64,000 nucleotides of DNA from NCBI RefSeq assembly GCF_003347595.2, contig NZ_QCZK02000006.1, positions 1 to 64,000 on the forward strand, in the 5' to 3' direction. Numbering within the stretch: position 1 is the stretch's first letter; each line of letters opens with the position of its first letter. The position numbers were made by a program, and so were the translations under genes. Of this stretch, positions 18,073 through 27,697 are shown piece after piece. The notes under the pieces were generated by a model. The model did no database searches, was not told the origin of the DNA, and saw nothing but the letters and a program-made list of their open reading frames with translations. This DNA is from Botryobacter ruber (lineage in GTDB: Bacteria; Bacteroidota; Bacteroidia; Cytophagales; Hymenobacteraceae).

Positions 18073-20037
18073 TTATTTCAAGGAATTAATCCAGGCAGCA
18101 ATTTTTAAAGCTTCGCTTTTAGGAACCTGCGGCATAGGCGGCATAGGGGTAGCATAGTCCGGCCAGTTTTCGGGTTTAGGCGTGTGAATCAGCTCCACAA
18201 TCTGCTGGTTGGTGTAGTTGCGAGCAGCTACTTCTTTAAACGCCGGTCCTACTTGTTTCTTGTTGGTGTTGTGGCAGGCAAGGCAGGTGTTTTTTGCCAG
18301 CAGGGGTTTCACATCATTGAACGTAAGCGCTTCTTTGGCGGGAGTGGCTTTGGTGGTAGCAGCAGCCGTTTTTGCAGTGGAAGCAACTGCTTTTGTTGTT
18401 TTTGAAGGAGCAGCTTTTGGCGCTGCTGCCTTTTCTGAGCTCCTGGTGCTTAGTTCGTTCAGCGCGAGCTTCTGCCCTTCCGGAATGCTGTTCAGCGTAT
18501 AATAAGCCGCCGGATGCACCAGGGTATAGTAGTTCTCTTTTGCACGTACGCCCTCCAGGCGAAGCAGGTGAATGTAACCCTCCCGCAGCTTGTCTACCAC
18601 CAAACGGGCTTTCAGGCCGTCCTCCGACAGCTTTACACCCTTGATTGGCAGTTGCTCTTTGTTTACCGTCGGGCTGCCATACACCGGATGGTACTTATAG
18701 ATGAAGCTTTCTACGGTGTACGAAGCCAGATCTTCAGCAGATTTCCGGTCTACAGGAGTAGTAAACTCTACCTCAAACCCGTCGGGCATGGCCCGTACGG
18801 TGCGCATCTCGAAAGGAACTTTGTTGTTCCACACGAGGCGCTGCAAGCCCTGCGCGGCATCGCCGGCAGATCCCCATCCCCGGTTAGTTTCCCCTACGAA
18901 CAGGGAGCCGTCGTTTGCCCAGGCCATGCGCAGTACCCCCGACTGGAAACCGCTGCGGAAGTCGATCGCTACGCCCTGGTACTCGCCGTTTACCTTCTCC
19001 AGCACTACCCGCGAAAGTTTACTCTGCCCCTGGTCGCCCACCAGCAGTTGCCCCTCGAAAGGCCCGAAGTGCCCTTCGGGTATTTTAACAACCTCTGTGT
19101 TCGAAATGCCCAGCACCCCGTGCGGCAGCCACACGGCAGGCAGCTGCATGGCAGGGAGCTGTTTTTTCATGTCGTACATGGTTACCGCAGGGTCCTCTTT
19201 TCTGTCCTCCGGCTTCACATCCCCTCCTTTTTCGTTTTTATCAAATCGGGGATCGATTTTGCTATAAATCTGTTCGTGGCTCAGCTTCACCGGCGACTCT
19301 GGCTGGTCTGCCCATCGCAGCCCGCCGGGATGTGCCGTAAAAGCGCCTTTTTTCAGATGCCAGAGCCCGCCGGAGCCAACCCAGTCGCCCTGGTTTTCGG
19401 TATAAAACAGTTCGCCGTCTACCATACCGGGGCCTGCCGGCGAGCGCATGCCGGTAGCCCATGGTTCCATTTTTCCGTCTTCGGTAATGCGCAGTGTCCA
19501 GCCGCGCCAGGGCGCCAGGCTTTTGGCATGCCACCACGGTTCCGGAAAGCCCAGGTTGGTGGTAACAAAGAAGGACCCGTCGGGTGCTATTTTTGGCCCG
19601 AAGCTGTACTCGTGGTAATTTCCCGACAAAGGCCAGGCATAAACCGTTTCATATTCGTCTGCCTTTCCGTCGTTGTTCGTGTCTGTTAGTTTGGTTAGTT
19701 CGCCGCGCTGGGCACAGTACAAGGCGCCGTCTTTATAAGCCAGGCCCAGTACTTCGTGCAGCCCGGAGGCAAACTTGCGGAAGTGGGGTCTGGCGCTGGT
19801 CGGATTTTCAACTATAAAAATATCTCCCCTGCGTGTTGCTATTCCCAGGTTGCCATTGGGTAATACGGTTAAACCGCCGACTTCCAGCAGCACCCCTTCC
19901 GGTACACGCACACGCATGATTTTGAAAAAGTCTTCTTCCATCGGCGACTCCTGCGCCTTGGCTGCAGTACCCATGCCTGCGAACAGCGCGCCCGCCAGCA
20001 GCACTTTCAGCAAAAACTTCTTTCCTGTATTTTTCAT
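18073..20037 (-). CDS. periplasmic beta-propeller dehydrogenase-like protein with C-terminal cytochrome c
   Basis: A 654-residue secreted protein. The signal peptide (LLKVLLAGALFAGMGTAAKA) is followed by a six-bladed-propeller-like region (about 40-450) resembling PQQ-dependent sugar dehydrogenases: GNLGIATRRGDIFIVE, DGALYCAQRGELTKLTDTN, GLPEP-type repeats and SLFVGETNRGWGS. After an Ala/Lys/Thr linker (about 535-575) comes a cytochrome c domain with the haem site CLACH (Cys585, Cys588, His589) and Met632 or Met635 as probable axial ligand. The linker resembles the one before the cupredoxin in the protein at 4266..7928. Likely role: oxidation of a sugar or glycoside with electron delivery through haem. 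It lies 19 bp after the DUF1080-PA14 gene. Confidence 0.88.
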   Translation of the reverse strand: MKNTGKKFLLKVLLAGALFAGMGTAAKAQESPMEEDFFKIMRVRVPEGVLLEVGGLTVLPNGNLGIATRRGDIFIVENPTSARPHFRKFASGLHEVLGLAYKDGALYCAQRGELTKLTDTNNDGKADEYETVYAWPLSGNYHEYSFGPKIAPDGSFFVTTNLGFPEPWWHAKSLAPWRGWTLRITEDGKMEPWATGMRSPAGPGMVDGELFYTENQGDWVGSGGLWHLKKGAFTAHPGGLRWADQPESPVKLSHEQIYSKIDPRFDKNEKGGDVKPEDRKEDPAVTMYDMKKQLPAMQLPAVWLPHGVLGISNTEVVKIPEGHFGPFEGQLLVGDQGQSKLSRVVLEKVNGEYQGVAIDFRSGFQSGVLRMAWANDGSLFVGETNRGWGSAGDAAQGLQRLVWNNKVPFEMRTVRAMPDGFEVEFTTPVDRKSAEDLASYTVESFIYKYHPVYGSPTVNKEQLPIKGVKLSEDGLKARLVVDKLREGYIHLLRLEGVRAKENYYTLVHPAAYYTLNSIPEGQKLALNELSTRSSEKAAAPKAAPSKTTKAVASTAKTAAATTKATPAKEALTFNDVKPLLAKNTCLACHNTNKKQVGPAFKEVAARNYTNQQIVELIHTPKPENWPDYATPMPPMPQVPKSEALKIAAWINSLK

Positions 20038-20056
20038 TTGTGTTGTTCGTTAGAAA

Positions 20057-21910
20057 TTAGAAAAGAATAGAATACACCAGCTTCTCCCGCACCGGTATCA
20101 CCAGTTCCTGACGACCGCCTATATTCCGAATCACCGGTTTAGCGCCGCCTGCATCGTCGAGCCGCACATAATAGGCTTTGTCGTCTATCAGGTACATTCC
20201 TTTACCGGCCTCCTCTATCCTACTGCCTTCCACTAAGCGGGCATACAAACCGGCGCCGGGCTGCTGGATGTTCAACTCGCGCTGCAGTCCTTTCCCATTG
20301 TCGATCACACGCACGGCATCCTGTACACGCGCCCCGTAAATCTGGTACTTAAAAGTAGGCTCCCCCTGCTGGTTTAAACTATATCCTTTCTGGCGGAAAG
20401 AAGTGCCTGCCGTATCGGTCGCCCAGGCGTCCTGCTCTGAGGCCAGTCTGGCCAGAGTGGTAGCTGGCTTCCCAAAATACTGCACTGAACCAATCGCACG
20501 GGAAGATCCGTCGCCGCGCTCATGCCACATAGGCGTTGCATCGAGGAAGTCGCCGCGCCACAGCTGCACAATCGTACCGAAATCCATGTCATAGGTATAA
20601 TGCAGCTGTGTCGGGCTGCCCACTGACACGGCATGCGTCACACGATAGCGCCCGGGCAGGTCCATAAAGCTTCGCAGCACGGGTCTTTCCTTCACATCCA
20701 CCAGGATCGGATCGGTCGCATCTGACTGCCCTGCTGCGTCCTTATCGCTGATCAGGAACTCCCGTACCCCCGGCCCGGACACATGCAGCGTAAAAGAAGG
20801 TCTTCCCCAGTCCATTGTTTTGGCGTACAGCAGCTCGAAAGGCACCTCTCCGGCAGGCAACGTTACCGTACCTGAACCGTTCCAGGCTTTCATAGGGATG
20901 GTTTCCTGGTTGTTAACTCTTACCAGCCCTGCTCCGGCAGCTGTATTCGTTTTAAAAGTGTATTTGCCCGGTTCTTTCACGACCAACGTTCCCGTGTAGC
21001 GCACCATAAACTGTCGTGCTTTTTCGTTCAGGTTGGAAGTAAGCAAATCAGACTTACCCTCCGGTCCCACTGCCCGGGCTGGCAGGCTGGCATAGTTCGG
21101 CTCTTCTTCATACAGGCCCCTGTAGATTTTGTAAGTAAGATTCCTGAGCTCCGGGCGGGGCTTGCTGTAGTGGCTTACCTTTATATTCCGGAAAGCGACC
21201 GCACCGTGGTCTCCCTGCAGGCGCAGCGGTCCGGTTGCTGCTTCGTCATTACCGATGGCACCTCGTGTAGGCCCGAACAGCTCCAGGTTCTCGTGAATGG
21301 TGACGCCATTCAGTTCTGCGCGCAGGATCCTGGCATTTTCTGTTTTGCGGCCGCTCGCGTCGAAGCGGGGCGCCTTGAACGAAATTTTCAGATGCTGCCA
21401 TAAGCCGGGTGCACGTCCTGCATTTTGCCGCGGCGCATACCCCTGGTAGCCTTGCTGCCCCTGCGGACGACTCTCATCCCATCGCTCGTAAATACCGCCG
21501 TTACTGCCTGCTGAAGTACCAGCTGTACCCCAGTTATCTGTCAGTTGCAGCTCATACCGCCCCTGCAGGTAAATGCCCGAGTTCGATCCTTTGGCCATCA
21601 GGTAATCCAGTTCCAGGTCCATATCGCCATGTTCAAAATTGGTGAACAGGTCCTCGCCTTTCGCTTTTTTGCCTGGCAGGTTTACCAGTATCCCTGTTCC
21701 CGCACTTGTTTCCAGCTTGTTGTCTTTGGCCAGGTCGGCCACTACGTTACCTGCCAGCTGCCAGCTCTTGCCTGGCTTCTGAAACGATGTAAAACCGTCG
21801 AGCAGCATGGGGTGCTGCTGGCTGTAGGCTGTTGCAGCTGTAGCCAGTAAGGCTATAACCGTGCAGGCCAGCGCCCCCCATTTATAAGATAAGATCTTTG
21901 ATGTGACCAT
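20057..21910 (-). CDS. secreted DUF1080-PA14 protein
   Basis: A 617-residue protein with a signal peptide (ALACTVIALLATAATAYSQQ). Domains in order: DUF1080 jelly roll (about 35-245; ELDYLMAKGSNSGIYLQGRY, GAVAFRNIKVSHY), a PA14-like carbohydrate-binding domain (about 265-395; FMVRYTGTLVVKEPGKYTF, GAGLVRVNNQE), and a C-terminal beta-rich region of unknown type (about 410-617; YDMDFGTIVQLWRGDFLDATPMW). It probably binds and cleaves a 3-oxidised glycoside outside the cytoplasm. First gene of its operon; the region in front carries the palindromic operator and the AraC-type box shared with the ThuA operon and ebo/araC. Confidence 0.87.
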   Translation of the reverse strand: MVTSKILSYKWGALACTVIALLATAATAYSQQHPMLLDGFTSFQKPGKSWQLAGNVVADLAKDNKLETSAGTGILVNLPGKKAKGEDLFTNFEHGDMDLELDYLMAKGSNSGIYLQGRYELQLTDNWGTAGTSAGSNGGIYERWDESRPQGQQGYQGYAPRQNAGRAPGLWQHLKISFKAPRFDASGRKTENARILRAELNGVTIHENLELFGPTRGAIGNDEAATGPLRLQGDHGAVAFRNIKVSHYSKPRPELRNLTYKIYRGLYEEEPNYASLPARAVGPEGKSDLLTSNLNEKARQFMVRYTGTLVVKEPGKYTFKTNTAAGAGLVRVNNQETIPMKAWNGSGTVTLPAGEVPFELLYAKTMDWGRPSFTLHVSGPGVREFLISDKDAAGQSDATDPILVDVKERPVLRSFMDLPGRYRVTHAVSVGSPTQLHYTYDMDFGTIVQLWRGDFLDATPMWHERGDGSSRAIGSVQYFGKPATTLARLASEQDAWATDTAGTSFRQKGYSLNQQGEPTFKYQIYGARVQDAVRVIDNGKGLQRELNIQQPGAGLYARLVEGSRIEEAGKGMYLIDDKAYYVRLDDAGGAKPVIRNIGGRQELVIPVREKLVYSILF

Positions 21911-22081
21911 ATTATTGTAGCATTTTCTGCAGTGACTATTCTGCTAAAATTTAAAAGCCGACCACCTGCACCATCAGTACCATCCTGTCCGGGCTTAGTT
22001 TGCCGTGCCCACTGGCTTTGTCTCGGACCCTGAGTTCCGGCAGCCCCTCGATGTGCTGCATGGCAGGAACAGGCAAGGCTA

Positions 22082-22121
22082 TAAATGTAATAAAAACACT
22101 TAACTAACTTACCATAGTTAG
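22082..22121 (-). promoter_or_regulatory. predicted -7 box and palindromic operator of the DUF1080-PA14 operon
   Basis: Minus-strand TACATTTA (22089..22082) and a perfect CTAACT-N6-AGTTAG palindrome (22104..22121), separated by 14 bases exactly as at 8089..8128. Confidence 0.6.
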
Positions 22122-22255
22122 GCTATTTTTTTAAAGTTACCAGCTCAGAAGGCTAAAATTCCTATCCCTTTCTCCCACAGGATACTCCGCTTCTCCAGCA
22201 GAAAAGGCACTTCTTTTACCTTTACAATTATCAAGCTATGACCTTTAGCAATCCA

Positions 22256-22286
22256 ACTGTTTGTTAGCCAATCCTGACTGTTTTTT
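22256..22286. promoter_or_regulatory. putative AraC-type box, copy 2
   Basis: ACTG half-sites 21 bp apart with a GTTAGCCAA centre, as at 8256 and 15551. The tail is TTTTTT instead of TATTTT. Confidence 0.55.
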
Positions 22287-22564
22287 ACAATTTTTAACAG
22301 GCATACTCCACCAGGCCAGCTCATGTCGGGCTACTCTTCCGGGTTCACCACCTACAATGCTACACTTATTGGCAGGAGAAGCGGGGGACCCAGTAAAAGG
22401 TAAGTTGGGAGGTAGAGCAGACTTTTGGCTTCCATAAAGCAACCATACCCTGGGGAGAAAACTATTTGGATCGGTTGGCATACCTTCTCCTGGATGTGCC
22501 GGGAATTCAGGCTCGCCCTACTCGCCCTATAGAAAAAATATGGAACAGGAAAAGGCTGCAAAAA

Positions 22565-22726
22565 TTGTCTGAACCTTTGATTTACGGTGATTAGTTTAAT
22601 TTAATTGATTTTTTTACATTAATAGTCAAAAAAATCACAGTCCATCAAGAAAATCACCTTAAATCAAAGGTTCAGACAAAAATCTTAGCCCATCAACAAA
22701 TCACCGTAAATCAAAGGTTAAGACAA
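22565..22726. repeat. three-arm inverted repeat
   Basis: Left arm 22565..22592 (TTGTCTGAACC...GGTGATT) is matched by two reverse-complement arms, 22652..22679 and 22699..22726, each with one mismatch. It can form either of two competing hairpins. It lies just downstream of the DUF4450 gene stop. The TTGTCTGAA start also occurs in the fold-back element at 63687..63796. Confidence 0.75.
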
Positions 22727-22730
22727 TTTA

Positions 22731-25700
22731 CTACCGCGCCGACACCGTATCCCGCACCAGCGTCATCCCCATCAACCCTATCACCACATCATTTGCCAGC
22801 GTGCGCACCTGCACCGATTTAAGCTCTTTCTTCGGGTTGAGGGGCAGGTCCAGGACGGTGGCGGCACCGCCGGGGATGGCGCTGTCGTAGGCGAAACCTT
22901 TGATGTCGGAGTAGCGGTAGTTTTGCCCGATGATGTTGCCTGTCTTCAGTTCTACCCGGATTGGTTTGGGTTTGGAGCTGCTAAAGGAGTAGTTGTTGAG
23001 GACATAATCCTGCTCGATAGGCCACCAGGTTTCGGGGTTGCGGAGTACCAGTTTCTCGGTGGTGCCGTCGGTGTAGGTGACAACTACCTCGCCGTTGTCG
23101 AAGCGGGTTTGCATGGGGTTGGTGGAACCGGCCATCAGGAAGTAGGCGTGGCTGGCGTTGCCGCTGACCGGTACCGTTACCTCTTTCGGGTAGTTGTCCC
23201 ACTGGCTTGTGAAGATAATGTTGTTGCTCGTGCCGGGGCCGGCGGTGCTGAACTGCAGGCCGTTAGGCAACGCGAATACGCCGCCGTTTGTGCCAGCTTT
23301 TTCACGTACGCCGGTATCGTCTATCTCGGCGGTTACCAGTGGGTAGCACCAGTTACCTATGCCTTGCGTGGGCAGCTGCAGCGTGGCAGAGGCGGGACGT
23401 GGCGAGAGGTATTTGTTTTTGAAAATCTGCGTTACCTTGTCGTTGTAGTGTTCGGCCAGGTCTACGGTTTCGAACTTCTGCTTCGTGGCCTGCGCCTGTA
23501 GCGGCAGGTTCCAGTTGATGAGGTCGGCGGTGGCGAGTACGTTGTCGCCGGTGCTTACCTGGACGCGGTTGCTGCCCGGCACGAGGTGTGAAGCGGGAAT
23601 GGTGACAGCTGCAGAAGCGCTTTGCGCTTTGGCGTTGAGACTGAGTTTGCGCGAATAGCTGCCGGTGCTGATGGTAACTTCTTTGTTCAGGTCTTCGGCG
23701 GTGTTGTTCTGCAGCACGAAATGGAGCTGCGGCTGGCCGTTATCCGGTTGCGCTACGAGTTTGAAAGGCTCCCGCAGCTCTACGTCCACCGGTTGCCACC
23801 AGGTCAGCTGGCCCTGTTTTGTCTGCACAAAGAAGGTGCGGTGCCCCTCCTCTCCTTTCAGTTTTACTTCTGCTTTGTTTTTGCTCTTCGTGCTGCTGGC
23901 TAACAGCTGCTGCGGGTCTTTCAGGTCGAGCACTTCGGCCTGTCCTAAATCCACAGTCATGGCTGCTCCGTTGGCAGCTACGGCTGCATGTTTTGGGGCG
24001 GCCAGGGTGTTTCCGGCCCATTCAATCTCGATTTCATAGGTATCAGCCACAGCAGGCGTGATGGTAATTTGTGGTTTGCCAATGGCTTCGGCGTAGCTGC
24101 TCCAGTTCGCGGACTTGCCATTCACTTTTACGGAGGCTACTTTATCTTTCAAAGCGGTGGCCCGGAAGTTCAGTTTCACTTGCTTGCCGAAGCGTGGCTC
24201 GATGCTGTAAATTTCTTTGCTGCCCTCGCGGCGGAAGCTGTACTTCACGTCCGGGGTTTCGAGGAGCGCGTGGTTCCAGTCGGACGGTAGTCCGGGACGT
24301 ACCGTCAGTTCGCCGGCCAGCATATCCGGCACGAGGCCGAACATGCCTTCAACCAGGGCGCGGGAGGTCATGCCGATGCCGTCGGCGAAGTCGCGATAGA
24401 GCTCGCCGCGGTAGTGGTCGTAGTACGACAGCTGCTGCAGGTTACCGGGACTGGACCCCATGTACATGCTTTCCACGAGCACGCTTTTCATCAGCTGGTT
24501 GGCTTTTTCGGCGAAACCTGCCTGCCAGTAAGCCAGGGCGGTGTGCACCACCTCGGCCAGCGCCACGTTATTTACCGACCAGGTATAAGGCATCCAGTTG
24601 GTGGTGGTGAGGGTGTAGAGCTTCTCGTCCGGTAAATCGCTGCACTTAATTGGGATTTTCGGAATCTGCGTGTCCACGTAGCGCAGCGTCTGGTAGGCCT
24701 GGAACGGGTCGGCCACTTCGGAGTCGAGGGTGTGGTAGACGGTCCAGAGCGCCGCTGACGTGTGCAGGCCGCGCTGCCCGAGCAGGTCTTTGAACTCGGC
24801 GTACCAGCCTTTGTCGGATAGCCACATGTTCGACTCGATGGCTTTCTTTATCTTTTCGGCTTCCAGGCGGTATGGTGCCGGGTTCTTGCCCAGCAGCTCG
24901 GCCAACCTTGCAGCAGTTTTGTTCGAGAAGTAGTGGTAGGCAGAGGAATGGGTTACGCCGCCGCCGCTGTACTGCACGCCGTCGCTGGCCCAGAAGCTCG
25001 CGTAGGCGTCGTAGAGGCCGTCGTTGTCGGCGTCGAAATTGCGTTTCTCCCAGGCCAGGTGCCGCTCCAGGATAGGCCAGGCTTCCGCTATGTATTCTTT
25101 GTCGCCGGTCCAGAGGAAGTGGCGGAGCATCTGGTCGATGAAGACCATGTTCATGTCGTAGTGGTGCGCCACGTGCTTTTTACCCGGGTTGCGGGAGATG
25201 TAGCCGCTGGTGTAGAGCGAGATGCCCAGCTTTTCGGTCTGGCGTGCCCAGTTCCGTTCTTCGTCCGGCACCACGGGTCCGCTGGCCGGTTCGGTTACCT
25301 GTGCTTCGCTGTAGCCCCGGAAGTTGGAGCGGGCGCGGTCGTGCCAGCCCAGCGCATCGGCCACGTAAGCGCCGCGCCAGCCGTTGAGCGGCATGCGCCA
25401 GGCAATAGCGCCGTGCATGTAGCTCTGGCCATCGTAAATCCCGTCAGCGGCAATGCTCAGGGCGCCACCCAGCGTGTTCAGGTACGGGTCCGGCGTTTCG
25501 AGGCGAATCTGGCTGGCTGTTTTCTGAACAGCGGCTTCTGCCTTGGCAATGGCTGCCGGGATTTGCTCATAGGTAAGCGGCTTGGCCGATTTGCCGTTCT
25601 GCATGGCAAAATACAGCTTCTGCTGCCCTTTTACCTGCTGCTTTCCGGCTACCACCGGCAACTCCGACTTACCGGATTGGAGCAGCGTCTTCGGTGATTC

Positions 25701-26450
25701 CTGCTGGTTGGCATCGGCTAAGGCTATGGTGGAAGCAGCCGGTACTACGCCATAAATCTGCGCGTCGTTGTTCTTGATTTTGAAGTCGAGCAGGAAAGTA
25801 TTTTTGTTCAGCGTGAAGCTGTTGTTCTTGGTGTGCTCCGGGTGCAGGTAAAAGCCGGATTCCGGGTCGGCCCCGATGTCGCCGTCGCGGGACGGGCGGT
25901 GGCCGCTGGCGCCGCCGTAGGTCCAGATCAAATCGAAGGCGGGCGTGTTCGGGGTGCTTTCTACCGCTACCACCATACCCTCTGCATCGGCCATCGCCAG
26001 CACCTGTATGTTCAGTTGCCCCTCGCCCAGCAGCGCATCTTTAATTTCGTAGCGCATGGTGCCGGGGGTGTAGATGGCTTTAATGTGGTCGGCTTTGATG
26101 AGCCATTTGTCGCCATTGTCGGTGGCCAAACCCAGTTTCAGGTTGCCGCCTTTGTTGGGCATGTAAAGCAGGAACTCGGGCAGGTCGCCAGTTTCTACCC
26201 GGAAGCCGCTGTGGGTGCCGTAGAGGGCACGGTTGAAGCGCTTCGTGCCGTTTACAATCACAAAGCTGTTGCCTTCGGGTTTGTAACGCAGCGGGCGGGC
26301 GCGATCGAGTTTATAATCAGAGGCAGTGGTGGCAGGAGCCACCGCTTTTTCGGTGGCGGCAGCAGTGCTGTTCTGCTGGGTAGCCAGGTGCTGCGACTGG
26401 CACGATACCAGTACCGCTAAGGCGAGGGCTCCAAAGTTTTTATTTATCAT
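22731..26450 (-). CDS. large DUF4450 glycosidase-like lipoprotein
   Basis: A 1239-residue protein with a lipoprotein signal (FGALALAVLVSC). The N-terminal beta-sandwich (about 45-300) matches the DUF4450 type found in Bacteroidota. The middle (about 320-730) looks like an alpha/alpha six-hairpin glycosidase barrel: GAIAWRMPLNGWRGAYVADA, GWHDRARSNFRGY, ERNFDAD-type acidic loops and YDAYASFWASDGVQYSGGG, with candidate acids there. The C-terminal part is beta-rich (NPTEP-like sandwich domains and a final CBM-like module). It probably faces the outside and cleaves a plant or microbial glycan; linkage unknown. It is monocistronic by spacing. A hairpin sits in its 5' leader (26483..26510). Confidence 0.8.
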   Translation of the reverse strand: MINKNFGALALAVLVSCQSQHLATQQNSTAAATEKAVAPATTASDYKLDRARPLRYKPEGNSFVIVNGTKRFNRALYGTHSGFRVETGDLPEFLLYMPNKGGNLKLGLATDNGDKWLIKADHIKAIYTPGTMRYEIKDALLGEGQLNIQVLAMADAEGMVVAVESTPNTPAFDLIWTYGGASGHRPSRDGDIGADPESGFYLHPEHTKNNSFTLNKNTFLLDFKIKNNDAQIYGVVPAASTIALADANQQESPKTLLQSGKSELPVVAGKQQVKGQQKLYFAMQNGKSAKPLTYEQIPAAIAKAEAAVQKTASQIRLETPDPYLNTLGGALSIAADGIYDGQSYMHGAIAWRMPLNGWRGAYVADALGWHDRARSNFRGYSEAQVTEPASGPVVPDEERNWARQTEKLGISLYTSGYISRNPGKKHVAHHYDMNMVFIDQMLRHFLWTGDKEYIAEAWPILERHLAWEKRNFDADNDGLYDAYASFWASDGVQYSGGGVTHSSAYHYFSNKTAARLAELLGKNPAPYRLEAEKIKKAIESNMWLSDKGWYAEFKDLLGQRGLHTSAALWTVYHTLDSEVADPFQAYQTLRYVDTQIPKIPIKCSDLPDEKLYTLTTTNWMPYTWSVNNVALAEVVHTALAYWQAGFAEKANQLMKSVLVESMYMGSSPGNLQQLSYYDHYRGELYRDFADGIGMTSRALVEGMFGLVPDMLAGELTVRPGLPSDWNHALLETPDVKYSFRREGSKEIYSIEPRFGKQVKLNFRATALKDKVASVKVNGKSANWSSYAEAIGKPQITITPAVADTYEIEIEWAGNTLAAPKHAAVAANGAAMTVDLGQAEVLDLKDPQQLLASSTKSKNKAEVKLKGEEGHRTFFVQTKQGQLTWWQPVDVELREPFKLVAQPDNGQPQLHFVLQNNTAEDLNKEVTISTGSYSRKLSLNAKAQSASAAVTIPASHLVPGSNRVQVSTGDNVLATADLINWNLPLQAQATKQKFETVDLAEHYNDKVTQIFKNKYLSPRPASATLQLPTQGIGNWCYPLVTAEIDDTGVREKAGTNGGVFALPNGLQFSTAGPGTSNNIIFTSQWDNYPKEVTVPVSGNASHAYFLMAGSTNPMQTRFDNGEVVVTYTDGTTEKLVLRNPETWWPIEQDYVLNNYSFSSSKPKPIRVELKTGNIIGQNYRYSDIKGFAYDSAIPGGAATVLDLPLNPKKELKSVQVRTLANDVVIGLMGMTLVRDTVSAR

Positions 26451-26482
26451 GAGTTGCTTTACTAAAATGGCTGCCAGAGAAC

Positions 26483-26510
26483 AGGCAGTGCTTTTATCTA
26501 AGCACTGCCT
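26483..26510 (-). promoter_or_regulatory. leader hairpin upstream of the DUF4450 gene
   Basis: Perfect 11-bp stem AGGCAGTGCTT/AAGCACTGCCT with a 6-nt loop, 33 bp before the ATG at 26450. On the minus strand no T run follows, so it is not a terminator; it may be an mRNA-stability or regulatory hairpin. The remaining DNA of 26451..26807 shows no gene; TATATTTA at 26767 could be the -7 box of the NADAR gene. Confidence 0.4.
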
Positions 26511-26807
26511 TTATTTGAACGCCGGCATCTTTTTAAAAAAGCCTAAAGTACTAATAATAGTTCGTTTTCGCATCCTGCGCTGTCCTGTTGGACTTCAGAC
26601 AGGCCTACTCTCTTAAAACTATAAAGATTTTTTTATTACATTGACGTAACAGGTACTGACTGAGCTAATGGCGGTTAAGCAAGTCAGCTTGCCAATAACC
26701 TGAAAATAAAACAGAGCGAAGTTGATAACACAGTTCCGGTTAGCTGCAAAACATGATAATAAAGTGTATATTTAGTATTGGTATGCGCTAGATTATGGCA
26801 ATTTTAC

Positions 26808-27572
26808 ATGAAAACACATTACGATATAAATTGGTTAATTGAAAGATTTGAAAGAGGAGACTCATTGAAGTTCATTTATTTTTGGGGACACACCAATAAG
26901 TATAATGAACCTGTAGGAAAATTTTGTTTTAGCCAGTGGTATGAAAGTCCCTTTACAGTTCAGGGAATAACCTACAAAACTTCTGAACATTGGATGATGG
27001 CCCAGAAAGCACTCCTCTTTGGCGATAGTAACAACTTTGAAAAAATAATTAGCAGCAACAAACCAGGTGAAGCAAAAGCACTCGGAAGAGAGGTTTCAGG
27101 CTATGACGACGATGTATGGAATGATCAGAAATTCGAGATTGTAAAGCTTGGAAACATTCATAAATTCAACCAAAATCCAGAGCTAGCAGAATTTCTCCTT
27201 AAAACAGAAAATAGAATATTAGTAGAGGCAAGCCCGATTGACACAGTTTGGGGTATAGGTTTGTCGCAGGACGATAATGACATTGACAATATTTATGTTT
27301 GGCGTGGACAAAACCTTTTAGGTTTTGCTCTAATGGAAGTTCGTGATTTCTTCAAAGCTTTCGGGCTTTTCAAACATCTAAATGATTCCATTCAACCTCC
27401 TTGGCAGCAGTATCCAAAAACAGAAAGCGTGGATATGTTCTGGAGAATGGGGAAAGGCGAAAATTATATGATAGAGTTTAGCAAATATTACTCATCGCTA
27501 AACGACCATGAAAAAACAGTGTATAAATTAACAAATCCCCAACCATATGATTGGCTTGGTTTTTACGATTGA
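26808..27572 (+). CDS. NADAR (YbiA-like) family protein
   Basis: The ATG at 26808 (MKTHYDINWLIERF) is chosen over an upstream TTG; it gives 254 residues. Residues about 25-180 form a NADAR domain: FIYFWGHTN, FSQWYESPFTVQGITYKTSEHWMM, KALLF, GREVSGYDDDVW, and ILVEASPIDTVWGIG with the conserved WGIG. NADAR enzymes remove ADP-ribose from modified nucleic acids or detoxify N-glycosidic riboflavin intermediates. A C-terminal extension of about 70 residues (FKHLNDSIQPPWQQYPKTES onwards) is not part of the core and is unidentified. The gene is more AT-rich than its surroundings, suggesting acquisition by transfer. NADAR genes are often found in defence contexts, but no defence partner is recognisable here. 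Confidence 0.88.
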   Translation: MKTHYDINWLIERFERGDSLKFIYFWGHTNKYNEPVGKFCFSQWYESPFTVQGITYKTSEHWMMAQKALLFGDSNNFEKIISSNKPGEAKALGREVSGYDDDVWNDQKFEIVKLGNIHKFNQNPELAEFLLKTENRILVEASPIDTVWGIGLSQDDNDIDNIYVWRGQNLLGFALMEVRDFFKAFGLFKHLNDSIQPPWQQYPKTESVDMFWRMGKGENYMIEFSKYYSSLNDHEKTVYKLTNPQPYDWLGFYD

Positions 27573-27697
27573 ACAAAGTAAAAGGCAGGTAACACTGTAC
27601 AGACAAAATTCTTGCAGACGCTCCGCCATTTTTCAAACCACCCCATCAGTGGTTATTAAAATACTCCAACTGAAGTAAAAAGTAAACCTTCAAAACG

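Larger units (their letters stand above)
22064..22286. repeat. regulatory block, copy 2 (similar to 8071..8286)
   Basis: Same ordered elements as 8071..8286, 154 bp upstream of the DUF1080-PA14 start. The rest of the 820-bp gap 21911..22730 holds only a fold-back repeat (22565..22726); no convincing gene is present. Confidence 0.75.

Noticed and set aside
22245-22481. 78-codon minus-strand frame in the 820-bp gap upstream of the DUF1080-PA14 gene
   Set aside because: It has no recognisable feature, is rich in Pro and Ser, and overlaps the AraC-type box.
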